7,064 nt of DNA from an uncultured Lachnospiraceae bacterium (GTDB lineage Bacteria; Bacillota_A; Clostridia; Lachnospirales; Lachnospiraceae), in assembly GCA_900555005.1 (NCBI GenBank), contig USJM01000091.1, positions 1 through 7,064 of the forward strand. Reading direction: 5' to 3'. Shown in pieces: positions 6,663 through 7,064 of the stretch. Under the pieces are notes generated by a model. That model made no database searches, was not told the origin of the DNA, and saw nothing but the letters and a program-made list of their open reading frames with translations. Position numbers and translations under genes: made by a program. Position 1 is the stretch's first letter. Every line of letters begins with the position of its first letter.

Positions 6663-7064
6663 ATGAAGGTTTTACTGAGAAAAATACTGAATCTCATGAT
6701 CGCATTATTGATTGTCACATTGCTCACTTTCCTCGCACTGCAGGTCATTCCCGGAGATCCGGTGACAAAGATGCTTGGCGCGGATGCAACAGCGGCGCAG
6801 GCGGCACAGCTCCGCGCCAGGCTGGGGCTGGATCAACCAGTTCTGGTCCGGTACGGCCGATGGCTTCTTTCATTTCTGAAGGGTGATCCCGGGATGTCCT
6901 ACAGCTACAGCATGCCTGTTGCGGAGATGCTGAAGGGAAAACTGTCTGTGACAGTGATCCTGACCGCCCTGTCATTCGTCATGACGGTGCTGATTTCGAT
7001 ACCGCTCGGGATTCTGACTGCAAAGTCAGAAAGCGTACGGGTGAATCATCTCTTTCTGATCATG
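6663..7064 (+). CDS. ABC transporter permease, DppB/OppB type (partial, N-terminal 134 codons)
   Basis: Inner-membrane permease subunit of the same importer, forming the channel with a DppC/OppC-type partner expected downstream. The reading frame is open to the window end; full-length members have about 305-335 residues. The start has AGGAG (6653-6657) 5 bases upstream. Residues 9-28 form the first transmembrane helix. The VIPGDPV motif (28-34), the RLGLDQPVLVRYGRWL stretch (53-68) and the GDPGMSYSYSMPV segment (74-86) are hallmarks of the N-terminal extracytoplasmic loop of DppB/OppB/NikB proteins. A second helix spans about 95-120 (IPLGILTA at its end). The EAA loop that contacts the ATPase lies beyond the window. 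The assignment as a family permease is firm; whether it serves dipeptides, oligopeptides or nickel is not visible. Confidence -1.
   Translation, partial: MKVLLRKILNLMIALLIVTLLTFLALQVIPGDPVTKMLGADATAAQAAQLRARLGLDQPVLVRYGRWLLSFLKGDPGMSYSYSMPVAEMLKGKLSVTVILTALSFVMTVLISIPLGILTAKSESVRVNHLFLIM

Overview
The window looks like a chromosomal piece from a monoderm, moderately GC-rich bacterium of the Clostridia, most likely Lachnospiraceae-like. The grounds are strong AGGAGG-type ribosome binding sites 5-10 bases from every chosen start, near-consensus sigma-A promoters, a secreted BIG2-type Ig-like surface protein, and a TrpRS of the variant often met in Firmicutes and Actinobacteria. The taxonomic call is inference from gene style, not a database match.

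Layout. Positions 1-906 (minus strand) hold the first 302 codons of an amidohydrolase that closely matches the 8-oxoguanine deaminase subfamily; its C-terminus lies outside the window. A 247-base divergent intergenic region (907-1153) separates it from everything else, which is on the plus strand. Positions 1154-2454 encode an AI-2E/PerM-family membrane protein split by a single-base frameshift near 1991-1995. A GC-rich hairpin zone and a clear promoter (2562-2590) lead into intact trpS (2629-3720). Five bases after trpS begins a very strong, imperfect hairpin (3726-3783) followed by smaller competing hairpins: a REP-like or structured-RNA element. Next is a predicted lipoprotein or secreted protein with a BIG2-like domain (3842-4968), also split by a single-base frameshift near 4496-4498. 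A second clear promoter (4990-5018) then drives a peptide/nickel-type (family 5) ABC substrate-binding protein (5073-6608) and the start of its DppB/OppB-type permease (6663 to the window end).

How the genes fit together. Only the last two genes form an obvious functional unit, the beginning of an oligopeptide, dipeptide or nickel ABC importer operon. The deaminase would act in purine salvage or catabolism, trpS is housekeeping, and the AI-2E-type protein and Ig-like protein belong to the envelope. I see no phage, insertion sequence, CRISPR, toxin-antitoxin or defence module and no clearly novel system. The most notable points are two genes broken by the same kind of lesion (one missing base, each giving an ATGA stop/start overlap), the hairpin element after trpS, and an uncharacterised C-terminal domain on the Ig-like lipoprotein.
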